This document shows positions 1 to 8,421 of a stretch of 64,000 nt of DNA, piece by piece; the stretch's first letter is position 1; each line of letters opens with the position of its first letter. Source of the DNA: Arthrobacter beigongshangensis (GTDB lineage: Bacteria > Bacillota > Bacilli > Bacillales_A > Planococcaceae). The stretch is from positions 186,001 to 250,000 of the forward strand of contig NZ_JADHDX010000004.1 in assembly GCF_016820585.1 (NCBI RefSeq), given 5' to 3'. The notes beneath the pieces are model-generated. The model was not told where the DNA came from and searched no databases. It saw nothing but the letters and a program-made list of their open reading frames with translations. Position numbers and translations under genes: made by a program.

Positions 1-132
1 ATCTGCGTGGCTGCCGTTAGGGAATTTTTTGATCCATAATGTACTTTCTTCCAATAAAGAGGCTACTGCCTTCGTCCCAAAATCCATGGATAATTCAGTT
101 AATAAATCTTGCTGTTTTGTTTGGCTAGACAT
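1..132 (-). CDS. Ribonucleotide reductase large subunit, N-terminal fragment (paralogue of nrdE at 13161)
   Basis: An open frame starts at ATG 132-130 on the minus strand and runs off the window edge after 44 codons. A Shine-Dalgarno-like purine run (minus GGAAGGAG) precedes it. The fragment aligns without gaps to the N-terminus of the nrdE product at 13161: both share LLxEL, then FG five positions on, then W-x-x-K-[FY]-P-x-G-S, about 12 identities in 39 residues. It also sits behind an almost identical cobalamin riboswitch and similar terminator. I infer a second class I ribonucleotide reductase alpha subunit repressed by B12. The fragment is too short to show catalytic cysteines, so the family call rests on this local alignment plus context. 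Confidence 0.6.
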   Translation of the reverse strand, partial: MSSQTKQQDLLTELSMDFGTKAVASLLEESTLWIKKFPNGSHAD

Positions 133-184
133 TTTTTGTCTCCTTCCATGATTGTTGTTCAGAATCAAGCTGAATTCGCTCTTC

Positions 185-228
185 AAAACAAAAAAGCAAT
201 AGTTCTACCTTTTCGGTAGAGCTATTGC
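185..228 (-). terminator. Riboswitch-controlled intrinsic terminator
   Basis: On the minus strand a 14-bp stem (196-209 with 215-228, five-base loop, one G-U pair) is followed by a run of Ts at 190-195. It lies between the cobalamin riboswitch and the ribonucleotide reductase fragment. It resembles the terminator after the second riboswitch (13086-13122), sharing AGCTCTACC in the stem. It is the likely expression platform: B12 bound, transcription stops. Confidence 0.75.
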
Positions 229-289
229 TCATGGATCATTCGTTGGAAACAGAAGAGGGCCGTCCACATCATTTAAGATAGTCGCAGAA

Positions 290-520
290 CGACAGATTGA
301 TGGCGGGAACCTGCTCGCTTCCACCTCTCAACCCCCGAAGAAAGTGTCGCTTGACGATGGAGGGCAGGTCTTCTGGCTTGCGCTTCATTCTTCCGGCCAG
401 CCTTCCCATGGATATTTCCACAGTGGCTTCTTTGGCGGTCGTCAGCGCTAACAGTTGCGGGGACAGCTCCGGATTTTCCGGATTCCCTTTTAAACCGATA
501 TCGGTACCCATTCATCGTTC
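290..520 (-). promoter_or_regulatory. Cobalamin (B12) riboswitch 1
   Basis: Read on the minus strand, the leader contains the B12 box GCCACTG (427-421), the preceding CTGTCCCCGCAACTG-type segment, and GGGAA followed by the paired 3' elements characteristic of the AdoCbl riboswitch family. A 33-nt stretch in its 3' part is identical to riboswitch 2 (12830-13030), which points to recent duplication or conversion. It controls the ribonucleotide reductase paralogue at 132-1, with a terminator in between. Exact aptamer limits are approximate. Confidence 0.88.
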
Positions 521-526
521 AATAAC

Positions 527-555
527 TATATAGTGTGTACAATTTGCTAACTTAA
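527..555 (-). promoter_or_regulatory. Promoter of riboswitch 1 transcript
   Basis: On the minus strand, TTAAGT (555-550) and TATATA (532-527) are separated by 17 bp, immediately upstream of the riboswitch. The -10 lies inside the 10-bp palindrome ACTATATAGT (525-534), which resembles a shortened NrdR box. The -35 matches the consensus only in part. Confidence 0.5.
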
Positions 556-605
556 CACTACCATGTAGCCGGCAAAACGTAAAGGAGGAAGGGGCAATTT
601 TGCAA

Positions 606-638
606 GGCGGTCATAAGGTGGCTCATGCCGGTCATAAC
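606..638. repeat. Two units of a 21-bp-period repeat
   Basis: GGCGGTCATAAG at 606-617 and GCCGGTCATAAC at 627-638 start exactly 21 bp apart. They are variants of the GGCGGTGATAAA unit repeated at 8273-8368 and, at 20-bp spacing, at 48108-48139. The repeat lies in the gap between the opuC terminator and the riboswitch 1 promoter and does not belong to a credible gene. Confidence 0.55.
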
Positions 639-652
639 GCCCGTACCGCTGT

Positions 653-685
653 GAAAAAACCGCACCCCTTCAACAAGAGGTGCGG
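653..685 (-). terminator. Terminator of the opuC operon
   Basis: On the minus strand the stem CCGCACC (679-685 paired with 660-666, plus inner pairs) is followed by six Ts (659-654). It lies just after the stop codon of the solute-binding protein gene at 698. Confidence 0.8.
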
Positions 686-697
686 CTCCGCATTTCG

Positions 698-1585
698 TCA
701 TTCTTCAATTAACCCTGACTCGATCAAAAATTCCTGTGCCACTTTTTCAACCATCATGCCTTCATTATCAACTTTAGCGTTCATTTTCTGCATCGCTTCT
801 TCGTCGATCATGCCTGCTAGCTGCTTGAGTACCTCTTCAATTTCAGGGTACTCTTTAAGTGTTTCTTTTCGTACAAGCGGCAGTGCATGGTAGGGCGGGA
901 AGTAGGATTTATCGTCCTCCAATACGCGCAAGTCGTAATCCTGTAACTGACCGTCTGTTGTGTAGGAGTTGATGACGTCGACTTCTTTGGCGCCGATGGA
1001 ACGGTACATAATACCATGGTCCATTCCTTTGACGTCTTTAAATTTCAAGCCATATTCATTCTGAAAGCCGGGCAAGCCGTCTGGTCGGTCAATAAATTCA
1101 AAGACAGCACCGAGTATGAAGTCTTCGGAAACTTTGGCGAAGTCGCTGAACGTCTTGACGCCAAGTTCTTCGGCTTTTGATTCATCTAACGCTAATGTGT
1201 ACGTATTATTGAAGCCAAATGTGTCGAAGGCGATAATGCCATCTTCATTGACAAGTCGTTTCGTAGTCGCGAGTGTCTCCTCGGCCGTGCCAGGATCTTC
1301 ATGGTAATAGTTGACGACAATTGTCCCGGTATAATCGGGTATGACATCGATGAGACCATTCAACATAGCATTCCAGACGACGTTCGAGCCGCCGAGATTT
1401 TCTTTGTAAACGACTTCAATATCTGTTTTATGTTCAATTAATTGCCCCATAACATGGGACAAAATAATGCTTTCTGTATTGTTTCGAGAGCCTAGTGTTA
1501 GTGAATCTTTTTCGATGAAAATACAGCCTGACAGCATGCTGGCTACAAGTAGTGTCAGCATCAATACGATGAATTTATTTTTCAT
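698..1585 (-). CDS. opuCC: Glycine betaine/carnitine/choline ABC transporter substrate-binding lipoprotein
   Basis: Lipid-anchored receptor that binds quaternary ammonium osmoprotectants outside the membrane and hands them to the permease. The 295-residue product starts with a lipoprotein signal peptide ending in lipobox LSGC, with Cys21 as the anchor. The rest fits the OpuCC/OsmF binding-protein family (LTLGSRNNTES near the N-terminus, a PDYTGT segment). I chose ATG 1585, 2 bp past the permease stop and preceded by GGAAGGA, over an in-frame ATG 30 bp further up that would add nine residues before the signal peptide. It is the last gene of a three-gene operon closed by the terminator at 653-685. 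The exact substrate range cannot be read from sequence. Confidence 0.85.
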   Translation of the reverse strand: MKNKFIVLMLTLLVASMLSGCIFIEKDSLTLGSRNNTESIILSHVMGQLIEHKTDIEVVYKENLGGSNVVWNAMLNGLIDVIPDYTGTIVVNYYHEDPGTAEETLATTKRLVNEDGIIAFDTFGFNNTYTLALDESKAEELGVKTFSDFAKVSEDFILGAVFEFIDRPDGLPGFQNEYGLKFKDVKGMDHGIMYRSIGAKEVDVINSYTTDGQLQDYDLRVLEDDKSYFPPYHALPLVRKETLKEYPEIEEVLKQLAGMIDEEAMQKMNAKVDNEGMMVEKVAQEFLIESGLIEE

Positions 1586-1587
1586 AC

Positions 1588-2241
1588 TTACTTCAATCCT
1601 TCCGGCGTTGTCCATTTTTCAATTGCACCGAAGAGGGTTTCAAGTACAATCGCAAGAAGTGCAGCTGGAATTGCGCCAAGTAAAATCAAACCATCAATGC
1701 CACGTGTAATACCTAGGAAAATGAAATCTCCAAGTCCACCTGCGCCAATAAATGCTGCCAGTGTTGCTGTCCCGACGTTAATGACCGCGGCAGTTCGAAT
1801 ACCAGCCATAATGACAGGAAGGGCTAATGGCAGTTCCACTTTAAATAGAATTTGCATACTTGTCATGCCCATTCCTTTCGCCGCTTCAGTCGTCGCTTTG
1901 TCGACGTCTTTAATACCGGCGTACGTGTTGCGAATTATTGGCAACAAGGAGTACAGAAATAGTGCCGCGATTGCCGTTTTCACACCAATCCCAAAAATCG
2001 GGATCATGAAACCGAGCAAGGCAAGACTTGGAATCGTCTGCATGACACCAGCACCGCCAAGTACGACTGTTGTGAGTTTTGGAACACGAGTAATCAAAAT
2101 ACCGAGCGTAATCCCAAGAGCGATGGCAATGAGCATCGAGAAAAATACAAGTTGAATATGGACGGAAGTTGCTTCAAGCACTTCTTTCCATCTCATTTGT
2201 GATTGTTGAGCGAGTTGTTCCCAAATTGTTAAGTTATTCAT
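1588..2241 (-). CDS. opuCB: Glycine betaine/carnitine/choline ABC transporter permease
   Basis: Integral membrane component of the OpuC-type importer, 217 residues with about five to six hydrophobic helices and the EAA-type loop (EAAKGMGMTSMQILFKVELP) that docks on the ATPase. The start is ATG 2241, which overlaps the opuCA stop as ATGA and has the strong site GGAGG upstream; an in-frame ATG eight codons further up lacks such a site. Overlap implies translational coupling. B. subtilis OpuC has two permeases (CB and CD); only one is present here, so it presumably forms a homodimer, as in some related systems. Confidence 0.85.
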   Translation of the reverse strand: MNNLTIWEQLAQQSQMRWKEVLEATSVHIQLVFFSMLIAIALGITLGILITRVPKLTTVVLGGAGVMQTIPSLALLGFMIPIFGIGVKTAIAALFLYSLLPIIRNTYAGIKDVDKATTEAAKGMGMTSMQILFKVELPLALPVIMAGIRTAAVINVGTATLAAFIGAGGLGDFIFLGITRGIDGLILLGAIPAALLAIVLETLFGAIEKWTTPEGLK

Positions 2242-3368
2242 TGGCTTTCCTCCGTTTCTGTCCACTGGCTGGACATAGCGGATAGCAGTGAACCTCGTGT
2301 CACGACACCTAATATTTTTTGATGTTTATCAACGATTGGAATAATACCTAAAGGTGCGTTATCCATCATAATAATAGCGTCTTTAGCGGTAGCTTCCTCG
2401 TGTAAGAACGGCTCCCGTGACCCCATAATTTCATCAATCGCTTGAATAGTATCTAGTTTTTTAATCAAATCATACGCGGAAACAATTCCGAGTAATTTAT
2501 TGTCATCATCGACCACAATAAGGCTTGTAATTTTGCGCTGCCGGATAAGAGAAAGTGCTTTTTCCGGAGAGCGTTGAGGAAGAGAGGTAACGACCGATTC
2601 CGACATAATTTCGGTAACTGGCATGAGTTCAGGATTTTGGGTAATTCGATGTTTCCCAATGAACTCCTCTACAAAGCCGTGGGCTGGTTCATGTAGTAAT
2701 TTCTCTGGAGTGTCCAACTGTAGAAGCTTACCGTCTTTCATAATAGCAATACGATCGCCCATTTTTAACGCTTCGTCCATATCATGTGTCACGAAAACAA
2801 ATGTCTTATTCAACTTTTTGTGCAATGCACTTACTTCTGCTTGCAGTTGATCGCGTGTTAGTGGATCTAATGCGCTGAATGGTTCGTCCATTAAGATGAT
2901 GTCGGGATTGCCTGCAAGAGCTCTTGCGATGCCAACACGTTGCTGTTGACCACCTGAAAGCTCCTTTGGGTAGCGTGTGGCAAATATGTCTGGATCAAGA
3001 CCGACTAAATCGAGAAGCTCGTTGACACGGGCTTTGACTTCCTTAGGATTCCAGCCTTTTAGTTGGGGAACAATCGCGATGTTTTTTTCGATGGTATAGT
3101 GGGGGAAAAGACCAATTTGTTGAATGACATAGCCTATGTTTCTACGTAATTCTGACGGATTATAGGAATTGATATCTTTGCCGTTGATAGAAATCGTTCC
3201 ACTTGTATGTGGTTCCATCTTGTTAATCATTTTCATCGTTGTCGATTTACCCGAACCACTTGGTCCAATCAACACGAGAAATTCACCTTGCTGAATATCA
3301 AAGCTGACAGATTTTACAGCTTGGAATCCATCACCATACACTTTGCTTACGTTTTCAAATTTTAGCAT
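2238..3368 (-). CDS. opuCA: Glycine betaine/carnitine/choline ABC transporter ATP-binding protein with CBS domains
   Basis: ATPase that drives osmoprotectant import. The 376-residue protein has an N-terminal ABC domain: Walker A GPSGSGKST near residue 35, signature LSGGQQQR near 140, Walker B IILMDEPFSALDP near 160. A C-terminal tandem CBS domain occupies roughly residues 250-370 and in this family senses ionic strength or c-di-AMP. The start is preceded by GGAGG at good spacing. It is the first gene of the operon with opuCB and opuCC. The upstream region (3369-3600) is AT-rich and must hold the promoter. Confidence 0.9.
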   Translation of the reverse strand: MLKFENVSKVYGDGFQAVKSVSFDIQQGEFLVLIGPSGSGKSTTMKMINKMEPHTSGTISINGKDINSYNPSELRRNIGYVIQQIGLFPHYTIEKNIAIVPQLKGWNPKEVKARVNELLDLVGLDPDIFATRYPKELSGGQQQRVGIARALAGNPDIILMDEPFSALDPLTRDQLQAEVSALHKKLNKTFVFVTHDMDEALKMGDRIAIMKDGKLLQLDTPEKLLHEPAHGFVEEFIGKHRITQNPELMPVTEIMSESVVTSLPQRSPEKALSLIRQRKITSLIVVDDDNKLLGIVSAYDLIKKLDTIQAIDEIMGSREPFLHEEATAKDAIIMMDNAPLGIIPIVDKHQKILGVVTRGSLLSAMSSQWTETEESQ

Positions 3369-3615
3369 ACGTACCTCCTGTAGTTTTTAAAAGAAGAAAA
3401 ATATTTTTAAAAGTAGATGAAAAAATAATTTCTACTCAATAAAAAAGAAGCTCTATTTAGCTCCAATACTTGCTGGAACAATGCCTCGTATATACAGTAT
3501 ATCATAAATCGTTAAATTTTGCACTATTTACACTTGTTTCTATTATACGCTCTATTTATTGCTCGGTCGCAACAATTTCAATTAGAATGGACGAAGGGAA
3601 GGAAGTGTATCGTAA
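3369..3615. other. Divergent intergenic region between opuC operon and bceR
   Basis: AT-rich region of about 245 bp without a gene. On the minus strand it contains a short stem rich in AGCTC followed by Ts (about 3440-3465) and TATACT-like -10 candidates around 3495-3510 inside a partly palindromic GTATATACAGTATATC. I could not fix a convincing -35 on either strand. The bceR Shine-Dalgarno site (GGAAGGGAAGGAAG) lies at its right end. Confidence 0.4.
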
Positions 3616-4299
3616 ATGGATATGACGATTTTCATTGTTGAGGATGATGTCGCGATTTTTAATTCATTGAAAGAACGGCTTGGACAATGGTCACTTCATG
3701 TAACAGGACCAGATGATTTTCATGATGTTATGGGGGCTTTTGTTCAAGAGAAGCCGCATTTGGTGATGATGGATATTCAGTTGCCTGCCTACGATGGTTT
3801 TCATTGGTGCCGTGAAATTCGTGCAGTGTCGAAAGTGCCCATCATTTTTTTATCATCCCGTGATCATCCAATGGATATGGTCATGGCGATGAATATGGGA
3901 GCGGATGATTATATTCAGAAGCCGTTTCATACAGATGTGTTGCTGGCGAAAGTTCAAGCGATTTTACGACGTACCTATGCCTATGGGGAAGAGACGTCAG
4001 ATGTACTGGAATGGAATGGTGCAATCATTGATATGAAGCGTGGTATTATTCGAAAAGATGGGACGGAAGTGGAATTGACGAAAAACGAGTTTTTTATCTT
4101 GGCAGTACTCGTCCAATCGACGGATGAGATTGTATCGCGTGACGATTTGATTCGCAAACTGTGGGATGATGAACGGTTCGTCAATGACAATACGCTGACT
4201 GTCAACGTGACTCGATTGCGTCAAAAGCTTACAGAGCTTGAGCTTGGCGAAGCAATCGTTACGAAAAAAGGGCTCGGCTATATGGCGGTCACAGTTTAG
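3616..4299 (+). CDS. bceR: BceR-type OmpR-family response regulator
   Basis: Transcription factor of a Bce-type antimicrobial-peptide sensing module. The 227-residue protein has a receiver domain with acidic pocket EDD near residue 9, phospho-acceptor Asp53 (MMDIQLP) and the conserved Lys in QKPF near residue 102. The C-terminal winged-helix DNA-binding domain covers about 130-225 (LTKNEFFIL, then a TVNVTRLRQKL recognition region). A kinase gene follows after 18 bp and the exporter genes after that, the standard bceRSAB order. The likely target is the operator at 5413-5426. An in-frame ATG two codons later is an alternative start. Confidence 0.88.
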   Translation: MDMTIFIVEDDVAIFNSLKERLGQWSLHVTGPDDFHDVMGAFVQEKPHLVMMDIQLPAYDGFHWCREIRAVSKVPIIFLSSRDHPMDMVMAMNMGADDYIQKPFHTDVLLAKVQAILRRTYAYGEETSDVLEWNGAIIDMKRGIIRKDGTEVELTKNEFFILAVLVQSTDEIVSRDDLIRKLWDDERFVNDNTLTVNVTRLRQKLTELELGEAIVTKKGLGYMAVTV

Positions 4300-4317
4300 A
4301 AAGGGGCAACTATCCAC

Positions 4318-5355
4318 ATGTTCAGAAGTTATTTAAAAGATATGGCTAGCTGGATTAGTTTTTTCTTGTTGTCACTTGGCTTTGCAGATATGATAATTTG
4401 GCTTGATCAGGGAATCGACACGAAATTTTCGTCTGTGTTGTATGTGAATATTTTACTGATTATAGCCCTTATTCTATTTGTTTATTGGCGGTATAGAAAA
4501 GAAATGACGTTTACAAAAGAGTTAGTCACGTTCACAGGTGGTTCTACGATTGATTGGCATGAAGCATTGCCAGAAAGCCCTTTTAAGCGTGATGAAATAA
4601 CGAAGGAAGTGTTGCAAGTAGCGGCGTTATCCTTTTCAGAGAAATTGGCTACTATTAAACAGGCAAATGTTATTGAAAGTGATTATACCGCTGCCTGGAT
4701 ACATGAAGTGAAAGCGCCGCTTACCGCGATGAAACTACTAATTGACGCTCATCGAACAGATCCGGCTATTCGCAAACTGGAAGCGGAATGGCTACGCGTC
4801 TATCTGTTGATTGATCAACAATTGTATATATCTCGCCTGCCGACCCTCGAATCGGATTATCTTGTAGAAGCTACTGCTATTCAACGATTGGCCGCTGCGG
4901 AAGTACGGGAATTGGCTACATGGTGTATGGAGAAAAATATTGCTGTTGAATTTGAAGGGGAAGACGCGAGGGTAGTAACCGATGTTAAATGGAGTCGATT
5001 CATTATCCGTCAAATCTTGACGAATGCAGTAAAATATAGCAGTGCGGGCAGTACGATTTGCATCTTAACTAGTATCAAGTCAAATGGTAACGTTGCACTG
5101 ACCATAAAAGATGAAGGTCCAGGCATAAAATCGCACGATCTTCCCCGCATTTTCGATAAGGGATTTACTGGGGGGGCGGGACGACTTCAAAATGCCGCAA
5201 CAGGACTCGGACTTTATCTAGCAAAAACAGTGGCGGATAAGCTTGGCATCACTTTGGCTGCAGAGTCAATTGTGAATCAGGGTACGACGATAACGATGAT
5301 ATTTCCGACTGAAAATGAATTTGATAGTATACAAACGCCGAGTAAGAATGGCTAA
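4318..5355 (+). CDS. bceS: BceS-type intramembrane-sensing histidine kinase
   Basis: Membrane kinase of 345 residues. Two transmembrane helices (about residues 12-28 and 38-56) are separated by a very short loop, so there is no extracellular sensor. Kinases of this class read the flux state of the partner ABC exporter. The dimerisation box has phospho-accepting His129 ([11 protein letters not shown]), followed by N box (ILTNAVKYS), G1 (DEGPGI) and G2 ([10 protein letters not shown]) motifs of the ATPase domain. It is co-transcribed with bceR; a terminator at 5362-5394 separates the pair from bceAB. Confidence 0.88.
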   Translation: MFRSYLKDMASWISFFLLSLGFADMIIWLDQGIDTKFSSVLYVNILLIIALILFVYWRYRKEMTFTKELVTFTGGSTIDWHEALPESPFKRDEITKEVLQVAALSFSEKLATIKQANVIESDYTAAWIHEVKAPLTAMKLLIDAHRTDPAIRKLEAEWLRVYLLIDQQLYISRLPTLESDYLVEATAIQRLAAAEVRELATWCMEKNIAVEFEGEDARVVTDVKWSRFIIRQILTNAVKYSSAGSTICILTSIKSNGNVALTIKDEGPGIKSHDLPRIFDKGFTGGAGRLQNAATGLGLYLAKTVADKLGITLAAESIVNQGTTITMIFPTENEFDSIQTPSKNG

Positions 5356-5361
5356 AAAATC

Positions 5362-5394
5362 CGTAAAAGTGATAGCTGCTTTTACGTTTTTTTT
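5362..5394 (+). terminator. Terminator after bceRS
   Basis: Perfect 8-bp stem CGTAAAAG (5362-5369) / CTTTTACG (5379-5386) followed by eight Ts. It separates the regulator genes from the separately controlled bceAB pair. Confidence 0.85.
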
Positions 5395-5412
5395 GCGTGA
5401 AAAGCCGAACAT

Positions 5413-5426
5413 GACAACAATGTCAC
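5413..5426 (+). promoter_or_regulatory. BceR-type operator upstream of bceAB
   Basis: Inverted repeat TGACA-acaa-TGTCA, matching the known BceR-like consensus TNACA-N4-TGTAA in layout. It lies upstream of a candidate promoter with TTGTCA (5442-5447) and TAGTTT (5465-5470) 17 bp apart. I infer that phosphorylated BceR binds here to induce bceAB. Confidence 0.75.
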
Positions 5427-5515
5427 ATTACCTCACAAGTTTGTCATGCAAATCGCACGACTGTAGTTTCAAACCGAGGTACGATAAGGACATGAAAAAT
5501 AGGGAGGCATACAGG

Positions 5516-6292
5516 ATGGACCAACATAAAACCGTTTTACATGCACAAAACGTGCGGAAATCATATGGTGCGCGAGGCAATGTTCAACAAGTATTAAAAG
5601 GAATCAATCTCCGTGTCGTTGAAGGAGAATTCGTCGGCATTATGGGATCATCTGGGGCAGGAAAGACAACATTACTCAATGTGCTTGCGACAATTGACCG
5701 TGCGACGGAAGGAGCAATCCTCATTGGGGGTTCTGATATTTCCAAGATGAAGGACGCAGAGCTATCCGCATTCCGGCGTGACAAGCTCGGATTCATATTC
5801 CAAGATTATAATTTACTCGATACATTGACAGTGAAGGAAAATATATTATTGCCCGTTTCACTAGGGAAAATGAAGAAAAGGGTGGCAGAGGCGGAGTTCA
5901 ACAGTATTGCCGATATTCTGGGCATTAAGGATCTCGCCAACAAATACCCACATGAGATTTCAGGAGGGCAAAAGCAACGAACATCTGCGGCGCGTGCCCT
6001 TATTAATAAACCATCGATGGTATTTGCAGATGAGCCAACTGGAGCGCTAGATTCTAAATCGGCATCATCATTGCTCGGCACGATGGAGGATGTCAATAAG
6101 AAGCGTGGTGTCACAATTATGATGGTGACACATGATCCGGTGGCATCAAGCTATTGTAGTCGGGTTGTCTTTTTAAAGGACGGCAATATCTACTCGGAGC
6201 TGTATCGTGGCGATAAAACACGACAAGCTTTCTTCCAGGACATCTTGAACGTTCAAGGCGTTCTCGGGGGTGACAGCGTTGACACTATTTGA
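5516..6292 (+). CDS. bceA: Antimicrobial-peptide exporter ATP-binding protein (BceA type)
   Basis: Cytoplasmic ATPase that pairs with the BceB permease to free cell-wall precursors from peptides such as bacitracin. The 258-residue protein has Walker [11 protein letters not shown]-loop FQDYNLL, signature ISGGQKQR and Walker [12 protein letters not shown] in the expected order. ATG 5516 follows AGGGAGG at 5501-5507; the frame stays open 201 bp further upstream into the operator and the bceS terminator, so the longer version is not credible. It overlaps the start of bceB. B. subtilis BceA is of the same size. Confidence 0.9.
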   Translation: MDQHKTVLHAQNVRKSYGARGNVQQVLKGINLRVVEGEFVGIMGSSGAGKTTLLNVLATIDRATEGAILIGGSDISKMKDAELSAFRRDKLGFIFQDYNLLDTLTVKENILLPVSLGKMKKRVAEAEFNSIADILGIKDLANKYPHEISGGQKQRTSAARALINKPSMVFADEPTGALDSKSASSLLGTMEDVNKKRGVTIMMVTHDPVASSYCSRVVFLKDGNIYSELYRGDKTRQAFFQDILNVQGVLGGDSVDTI

Positions 6293-8255
6293 CCTTGTAA
6301 TTCGTAGTATGCGGAAAAATATTAAGCATTATTATTTGTACTTTTTCGCGCTTATTTTAAGTGTGGTGTTGTACTTTGTCTTTGCGACGCTACAATACGA
6401 TGAGGCAGTTAGTGCTGGCTCAGGTGCCAAGATGGACACGGCATTTTTGGCAGCAGGTATACTTCTGTTATTCATCGCGGGTATTTTCGTTGTGTATGCA
6501 AATGCCATCTTTTTGAAAAGGCGAAGCCGGGAAATTGGTTTGTATCAATTGATTGGCTTGTCGAAAAGCAAGGTTTCCCGTCTGTTAATTACTGAAAACG
6601 TATTATTGAGTACAGGAGCGCTCATTATTGGAATTGGTGTAGGCCTGCTCGTGTCGCGCTTGTTTTTACTTTTACTAGTAAAACTTATAGGGTACAAGGA
6701 GTTCATTACAGTATCATTTTCATTCATGGCAGTTATTCAAACAATGGTCGTATTCGTGGCGATTATTGCGCTGACATCTATACAAATGCTGTTGACTGTT
6801 CATCGAAGCACGCTCCTCAGTTTATTCAATGCTGATAAAAAAGGAGAGCATCCGAAAAAGCCGAAAGCACTTATTTCGGCTGTACTAGCTCTGCTCGGGA
6901 TAGGGCTTATTGTTTTCGGATATTGGTTGTCAGGCCGCATGTTGGTATCGGGGATTTCAATGCTATTGTTCAATATGTTAGCGGTGCTTGCATCAACCAT
7001 TTTGGGAACATATCTTGTGTTCCGTGTCACAATTAGTTGGTTGTTTTATCAAATTCGAGTGCGTAAGCAAGGACATCTAGGACTGAGTAACAGTTTGTCG
7101 ATTGCGCCGCTCATGCATCGTATGAAAGGCAATGCTAACTCGTTGACAATTATTTCGGTGTTGTCTGCGATGACGCTTGCTATGTTGGCAGGCTCGTATT
7201 CACTCTATTACTCTACAGAGAAAGAAGCGCGTTATATAATGCCATTCGATTTCATGTTTGAGGATGAAACATCCAAATGGTTTTCAGCTGATGATTTATC
7301 GGTCGAGGATTTCGAAGCAGGTTTACAAGAAAGTGGGATTGAGTATACAACTGAAACAATTGAATTACTTGGAGTGGAAGGGACTTATGAAAAAGATGTT
7401 TTTCCTGCATTTCTTGACAGAAGTGAAGCAATTTATAATACCTATATTGTAAATGCTGAGCAATTACAACAAGCGGGCCTTCAAGTCGAAACACCACAAG
7501 ATGGATCCGTCATTTTTCATAGTGCATCCATGGGGGCTCTGGCAAAAGATATAAAGATGCCATTCGAGATGTATATTACTAGTGGTGAAAAAGGAAAAGT
7601 ACTTACCGCTGTGAAATATGGCGAAGGAGATGTTATGAACGCAAGTTGGGGACCTCAACTAGTAGTGAGTAATGCTGACTTTGAACAGTATAAAAAAACG
7701 ATGGTTCCAGAAAGTATAAAAGAGATGGATCCAAGCAATATTGTGAAAAATGTTCGGGTGTTCAATATCACTGACAAAGATCAACTCGCTATTGCCTCAG
7801 ATATCCGCAACCAAAATAGGGAGGATGGTACTTGGGCGTATGGTGTAGATTATTACACGATGTATGAAAGGTCAATACAGGGCAATGGCTTGCTCATCTT
7901 CATCGCAGGCTTCCTTGGACTTGTCTTCCTAATCTCGACAGGTAGCATTCTGTATTTCAAGCAAATGACAGAAGCAGAGCAGGAGAAACAAGGCTATGCA
8001 ACTTTGCGTCAGCTAGGTTTCACAGTGCAGGACATTATGCGCGGCATTATCCGTAAGCAAGTATTTGTCTTTGGCGTGCCGTTGCTCATAGGTTTGCTAC
8101 ATTCGATATTTGCCATTAAAGCCGCGTCATTTATGTTTATGTCTGATATCACTGTGCCGGCTTCGATTGCGATGGGCTTGTACGGATTGATTTATTTAGT
8201 GTTTGCTTTCTTGACGGTCGGCTACTATAGGAAGACTGTAAAAGCTGCCCTTTAG
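6279..8255 (+). CDS. bceB: Antimicrobial-peptide exporter permease (BceB type, FtsX-like)
   Basis: Membrane protein of 658 residues with the BceB layout: four N-terminal helices in two FtsX-like pairs, further helices up to about residue 310, a large extracellular domain (roughly 320-540) that contacts lipid-cycle targets, and a final FtsX-like block. I place the start at TTG 6279, eight bases after GGGGG, because the N-terminus then matches BceB in length (about 14 residues before the YYLYFFAL helix). GTG 6270, three codons upstream, is the alternative. It overlaps bceA. It serves both resistance and signalling to BceS. Confidence 0.88.
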   Translation: MTLFDLVIRSMRKNIKHYYLYFFALILSVVLYFVFATLQYDEAVSAGSGAKMDTAFLAAGILLLFIAGIFVVYANAIFLKRRSREIGLYQLIGLSKSKVSRLLITENVLLSTGALIIGIGVGLLVSRLFLLLLVKLIGYKEFITVSFSFMAVIQTMVVFVAIIALTSIQMLLTVHRSTLLSLFNADKKGEHPKKPKALISAVLALLGIGLIVFGYWLSGRMLVSGISMLLFNMLAVLASTILGTYLVFRVTISWLFYQIRVRKQGHLGLSNSLSIAPLMHRMKGNANSLTIISVLSAMTLAMLAGSYSLYYSTEKEARYIMPFDFMFEDETSKWFSADDLSVEDFEAGLQESGIEYTTETIELLGVEGTYEKDVFPAFLDRSEAIYNTYIVNAEQLQQAGLQVETPQDGSVIFHSASMGALAKDIKMPFEMYITSGEKGKVLTAVKYGEGDVMNASWGPQLVVSNADFEQYKKTMVPESIKEMDPSNIVKNVRVFNITDKDQLAIASDIRNQNREDGTWAYGVDYYTMYERSIQGNGLLIFIAGFLGLVFLISTGSILYFKQMTEAEQEKQGYATLRQLGFTVQDIMRGIIRKQVFVFGVPLLIGLLHSIFAIKAASFMFMSDITVPASIAMGLYGLIYLVFAFLTVGYYRKTVKAAL

Positions 8256-8272
8256 GAGGGGAAATTGCCCAT

Positions 8273-8368
8273 GGCGGTGATAAAGTGTCTTAAGACGGTG
8301 ATAAACCTCTCGATGGCGGTGATAAAGTGTCGCGAGGCGGTGATAAATACATCCGTGCCGGCAATAAG
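8273..8368. repeat. Tandem 21-bp repeat, five units
   Basis: GGCGGTGATAAA or close variants start at 8273, 8294, 8315, 8336 and 8357, each exactly 21 bp apart (two DNA helical turns), with 9-bp variable spacers. A looser variant follows at 8375. The array starts 18 bp after bceB and ends just before the bidirectional terminator. The reading frame through it is periodic only because 21 is divisible by three; it runs into argS antisense and is not a plausible gene. Confidence 0.8.
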
Positions 8369-8383
8369 CTCGTTAGCAATAAT

Positions 8384-8418
8384 AAAACACCGGAGTCCAA
8401 TGTGGATTCCGGTGTTTT
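8384..8418. terminator. Bidirectional terminator between bceB and argS
   Basis: Perfect 11-bp stem AAAACACCGGA (8384-8394) / TCCGGTGTTTT (8408-8418) with A and T runs at either end. It can serve bceAB on the plus strand and argS on the minus strand. Confidence 0.85.
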
Positions 8419-8421
8419 CGA

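Noticed and set aside
273-515. 80-codon minus-strand frames across the riboswitch 1 region
   Set aside because: They coincide with conserved cobalamin riboswitch RNA structure; coding is not needed to explain the conservation.
698-1615. Longer version of the opuCC product starting at ATG 1615
   Set aside because: It would place nine extra residues before a clear lipoprotein signal peptide and overlap the permease end; ATG 1585 has a ribosome site.
5315-5515. Upstream extension of bceA
   Set aside because: It covers the end of bceS, a terminator and the BceR operator; ATG 5516 has a strong ribosome site and the family length.
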